DNA from: CAADGU01 sp964467705
GTDB lineage: Bacteria > Chloroflexota > Anaerolineae > Promineifilales > Promineifilaceae
DNA: 64,000 bases
Assembly: GCA_964467705.1 (NCBI GenBank)
Contig: CAYXUZ010000001.1
Coordinates: forward strand, 1-64,000
Direction: 5' to 3'
The notes beneath the pieces are model-generated. The model ran no database searches and had not been told where the DNA came from. It saw only the letters and a list, made by a program, of their open reading frames with translations. Below, piece by piece: positions 61,576 to 64,000 of this stretch. Numbering within the stretch: position 1 is the first letter of the stretch; every line of letters starts with the position of its first letter. The translations under genes were made by a program, and so were the position numbers.

Positions 61576-61953
61576 CTAAAAGGCAGGCTGAGGTGTCCGG
61601 GCGCTGAGGGGAACTTTTTGCAGGAAGGGGAAGGCGGGCTGCCAGGGTGATATGGTCGGCGGGGTGTCGGTTTCCAGGTGGCAGCCTTCGGCGCGGATGA
61701 GCCATTCATGGCGCACGGCCTGGCGGGCTTCGCTGTAGCGAACGCCCATGCGCCGCGCTTCATACACGGCCAGACGATCCAACAAGGCAGCAGGCACGGC
61801 CGTGACATCCAGATAATACACGGGCGCCTCGCCCCACCGCTGGGTGCAGGCCAGGTGCGGGGTGGGGTATTTGACGGGGAGATGGGTACGGCCGTAAATC
61901 TTTTCCCACAACTTAATCTGATTTTCTTGAAGTGGTGTAACAAAATAGCGCAT
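61576..61953 (-). CDS. Hypothetical protein
   Basis: 126 residues from ATG 61953 (MRYFVTPLQENQIKLWEKIYG). The composition is normal for a soluble protein; no motif recognised. Another frame over the same DNA is also open but is unlike protein. Convergent with the MFS gene. Confidence 0.55.
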   Translation of the reverse strand: MRYFVTPLQENQIKLWEKIYGRTHLPVKYPTPHLACTQRWGEAPVYYLDVTAVPAALLDRLAVYEARRMGVRYSEARQAVRHEWLIRAEGCHLETDTPPTISPWQPAFPFLQKVPLSARTPQPAF

Positions 61954-62147
61954 GATTTTGATTTGCAAGAGTTCAACTTTTCCAGAAAAATTGAACTTCT
62001 AATTAGAACAAATGTGCTAATTATAATGCAAAAATGACATTTGTCTACAGTGAATCCTGACTCATTCCAATCGTCCTGCTCTGGTAACTTTGCTAAAATC
62101 GCTGGCGGAATATGAAATCAATTCCAATCTCACGAGAGGGTAGAAAA

Positions 62148-63233
62148 ATGCAACTGTCCGAAAAAGATAACAAAGCAATTACTAATTGGCTGTTTGTGGT
62201 ATGTGGGTTGATCATGTTTATGGTGGTGTTGGGGGGGTATGTGCGGCTGACCCGTTCAGGGTTATCTATTGTAGAGTGGAACCCGATCAGCGGTGTTATT
62301 CCGCCTATTGGCGAGGCGGCGTGGGAAGCAGAGTTTGCCAAGTATCAGCAGACGCCGGAATTTCAAAAGATTAACGCGACGATGACGCTGGAGGGATACA
62401 AGCGTATTTTTTACGTGGAATATATTCACCGGCTGCTGGCCCGTTTTGCCGGGCTGATTGTGTTAATTCCGCTGGTTTATTTTTTGGTAAAGGGCATCAT
62501 TCCCTGGCGTAAATCGGCCGTGTACGTGGCGATTGTGGTGCTCTTTGCTTTTCAGGGCTTTTTAGGCTGGTACATGGTGAGCAGCGGCCTGATTGATAAT
62601 CCGCATGTGGATCATTTCCGGTTGACCATTCATTTACTGATGGCGCTTTTTTTGCTGGCGTTGACGTTGTGGATGGCGTTGAATCACTATTACCGTTTTC
62701 CGCCGCGTGTGCCCGGCGTCTTCCGCTCATCGCCGTTTATTTTGTCGGTATTGATGCTGGTGGTGCTGGTGATTCAGATTTCCTATGGTGGTTTTGTGGC
62801 CGGCTTGAAGGCGGGCTGGATTTCAAATACATGGCCGTTGATGCACGGCCGTCTCATTCCCGCCGACATGCTTTCCCAAATTCAACCCTGGTGGCTGAAC
62901 CTGTTGGAGGCGCCGCTGACGGTGCATTTTATCCATCGCTGGTTTGCGCTAGCGGTGCTGGTGATGGCGGGGGTGGTGTATTGGCAGATGCGGGCACGGC
63001 CGTTTGCCGCCCCCATCAAAAAAGCTGTCCCTCTGCTGTTTGGGCTGGTCTTGCTGCAAATTGTGTTGGGGGTGAGTGTGGTCTGGTTCAGCGTGCCGTT
63101 GTGGCTGGCGTTGGCGCATCAGGCAGTGGCGATGTTCATGTTTGTCACGGCCGTGTACATCAACTACGGCGTCGTGCATGAGCCGGTGGGAGAGCGGGTG
63201 GCAAGTGGCAGGTTGCAAGTAGCAGGTGACTGA
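62148..63233 (+). CDS. ctaA: Heme A synthase, COX15/CtaA type 2
   Basis: Converts heme O to heme A for aa3-type oxidases. 361 residues, eight membrane segments. ATG 62148 has GAGAGGG upstream; an ATG at 62112 is less likely. YVRLTRSGLSIVEWNPISGVIPP and the long WEAEFAKYQQTPEFQ loop are those of the alphaproteobacterial/mitochondrial COX15 class, not the short Bacillus class. Heme-ligand His in YIHRLLARFAG, HFRLTIHLL, FIHRWFA and ALAHQAVAM. The C-terminal codons and stop come from a heptamer array. Confidence 0.95.
   Translation: MQLSEKDNKAITNWLFVVCGLIMFMVVLGGYVRLTRSGLSIVEWNPISGVIPPIGEAAWEAEFAKYQQTPEFQKINATMTLEGYKRIFYVEYIHRLLARFAGLIVLIPLVYFLVKGIIPWRKSAVYVAIVVLFAFQGFLGWYMVSSGLIDNPHVDHFRLTIHLLMALFLLALTLWMALNHYYRFPPRVPGVFRSSPFILSVLMLVVLVIQISYGGFVAGLKAGWISNTWPLMHGRLIPADMLSQIQPWWLNLLEAPLTVHFIHRWFALAVLVMAGVVYWQMRARPFAAPIKKAVPLLFGLVLLQIVLGVSVVWFSVPLWLALAHQAVAMFMFVTAVYINYGVVHEPVGERVASGRLQVAGD
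63198..63232. repeat. GTGGCAA heptamer array at the ctaA 3' end
   Basis: GTGGCAA, GTGGCAG, GTTGCAA, GTAGCAG, GTGACTG, translated as VASGRLQVAGD; the stop codon begins within the last unit. Confidence 0.82.
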
Positions 63234-63314
63234 TCTGCTATCATATAACTTCCGCCCCATTTGTGCGTAATATCCGCTGTGTGAACGTGAATAGAACCGT
63301 TACACAAAAAAGTA

Positions 63315-63794
63315 ATGGCAATCCTAAGCAAAGAAGTACGTGTTTACCTGCAAAGCATTATCGAAGCGTTCAAGAATGGGAACAATTTGAAACCGATTGA
63401 GCCTGACGTGCTGGCGTTTGTACGGTGGCTTTTACCCATTGAAGAAGAACGTGAGGACGATTACCGGGTGGCCTTCAAAACTGTTTTGTGTGGTGACCCC
63501 CTCTGGATTCCTTGTATGCAATGTGAATATGATGGCATCTTTTTTGACCATGTGAGCGAGCCGCGCCCCAAACTGCTGGCCCCTGGCGAGGGTCACAGTC
63601 CCTATATTCTTTGGAGACGCCTCGCATCTTACAGAACGGTGCCCGGTGAGCGAATTCTGGTGGGTAAATGTGCCCAGTGTGGTATTACTGAACATCTCCA
63701 TTTACTTGTTGTCGTTCACGCGCTGGAAAAGAGAAAAAAGGTCACGGGTACACTGTACATCCCTGACCACATTCTGGCTAACGCCGACCTTTGA
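63315..63794 (+). CDS. Hypothetical protein with two CxxC pairs
   Basis: 159 residues. Two CxxC pairs, IPCMQCEYDG (about 68-71) and GKCAQCGITE (about 118-121), could bind a zinc ion. Helical N-terminus. No family recognised. No ribosome site visible; an A-rich stretch precedes the start. Confidence 0.65.
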   Translation: MAILSKEVRVYLQSIIEAFKNGNNLKPIEPDVLAFVRWLLPIEEEREDDYRVAFKTVLCGDPLWIPCMQCEYDGIFFDHVSEPRPKLLAPGEGHSPYILWRRLASYRTVPGERILVGKCAQCGITEHLHLLVVVHALEKRKKVTGTLYIPDHILANADL

Positions 63795-63822
63795 GTATCA
63801 AGACGAATCGGCAAGAGGTGTG

Positions 63823-64000
63823 TTACTCACCTTCAAGAAGCCAACCAACATAAGCGATTTTCCATTCATCCTGATGTTTCTCCAGAACACGTGTCTCCCG
63901 GCTTAAGCCGGGCATGTCCATCTGCAAATCACCGGTATCCTGACCATATTGATCAAATGTGACCCAGGCCATATTCCCATTCACGCGCAGATTCACGTTT
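63823..64000 (-). CDS. C-terminal end of a SnoaL/DUF4440-like protein (5' end outside window)
   Basis: The minus-strand frame is open from the window edge to TAA at 63825-63823 and reads GNMAWVTFDQYGQDTGD, RETRVLEKHQDEWKIAYVGW, LLEGE. The WVTFDQ...RVLEKxxxxWKI pattern is typical of the last strands of NTF2-like DUF4440 domains. Confidence 0.65.
   Translation of the reverse strand, partial: NVNLRVNGNMAWVTFDQYGQDTGDLQMDMPGLSRETRVLEKHQDEWKIAYVGWLLEGE

Larger units (their letters stand above)
1..64000. repeat. Highly iterated octamer palindrome ACGGCCGT
   Basis: The perfect palindrome ACGGCCGT occurs about 120 times by my hand count, on average one per 0.5 kb, in coding and non-coding DNA. Within genes it is read in all three frames: ACG-GCC-GTN gives Thr-Ala-Val, as three times in HsdS; NAC-GGC-CGT gives Asp/Asn/His/Tyr-Gly-Arg; and the third frame gives Arg-Pro. 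It is absent from the AIPR gene (12035-13822), the S41 peptidase gene, the VOC gene and the first 1.9 kb of lon. The closest known analogue in behaviour is the cyanobacterial HIP1 octamer GCGATCGC. Function unknown. Confidence 0.9.

Noticed and set aside
61566..61976. Second overlapping minus-strand frame at the hypothetical gene
   Set aside because: Rich in Cys, Pro and Trp as expected for a shifted frame; the 61576-61953 frame looks more like protein.

Overview
The window is a high-GC scaffold with two 10-base assembly gaps. It looks like a chromosomal stretch from a Chloroflexota bacterium, probably Anaerolineae or a related class. That assignment is inferred from several eukaryotic-type Ser/Thr kinases with extracytoplasmic sensor tails, secreted proteins with a recurring YLPLV-type motif, a large cell-surface protein made of SdrD_B repeats, and core genes arranged as in other Chloroflexota. 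A COX15-type heme A synthase suggests aerobic respiration. The gaps, one flanked by two near-identical but not identical copies of a gene start, suggest a metagenome-assembled genome.

Layout. 1-3.6 kb: type I restriction-modification hsdS and hsdM (minus strand), both carrying palindromic repeat elements in frame. 4-7.5 kb: two overlapping receptor-type Ser/Thr kinases. 7.5-11.4 kb: secreted subtilase, expansin-like protein, methyltransferase. 11.4-17.7 kb: an accessory island of single minus-strand genes (AIPR phage-defence protein, S41 peptidase, VOC protein, membrane protein, DinB-like protein) separated by a repeated module of about 340-380 bp and attC-like hairpins. 17.9-25 kb: housekeeping genes, namely three 16S rRNA methyltransferases (a G1405-type enzyme, RsmE, RsmI), then SecD, SecF, Ogt and SerA. 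25-28.9 kb (minus): the rpmH-rnpA-yidD-yidC-jag set interrupted by a beta-propeller lipoprotein. 29-37 kb: degenerate DNA with a MITE-like element, FHA protein, phospholipase D-like protein, a kinase-pseudokinase with a detached LysM part, and a lamin-tail surface protein. 37-40.4 kb: an IS1-family element, membrane proteins, tRNA-Lys and IS remnants. 40.4-49.3 kb: FolC, Lon and surface or lipoproteins. 49.5-55.7 kb: a 2,027-residue surface protein. 55.7-64 kb: transglutaminase-like protein, HtrA, DUF1028 protein, thioesterase, MFS transporter, CtaA and small unknowns.

Functional links. SecDF, YidC, YidD and Jag form the membrane-protein export and insertion machinery. HtrA and Lon handle protein quality control. 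The three kinases and the FHA protein make a plausible phosphosignalling set at the envelope.

The most striking sequence-level signal is the octamer palindrome ACGGCCGT. I counted about 120 copies by eye in 64 kb, in genes and spacers alike, where about one or two would be expected by chance. Next are locus-specific arrays of degenerate 7-bp repeats that often run over the stop codon of the upstream gene, and the cassette-like island at 11.4-17 kb.
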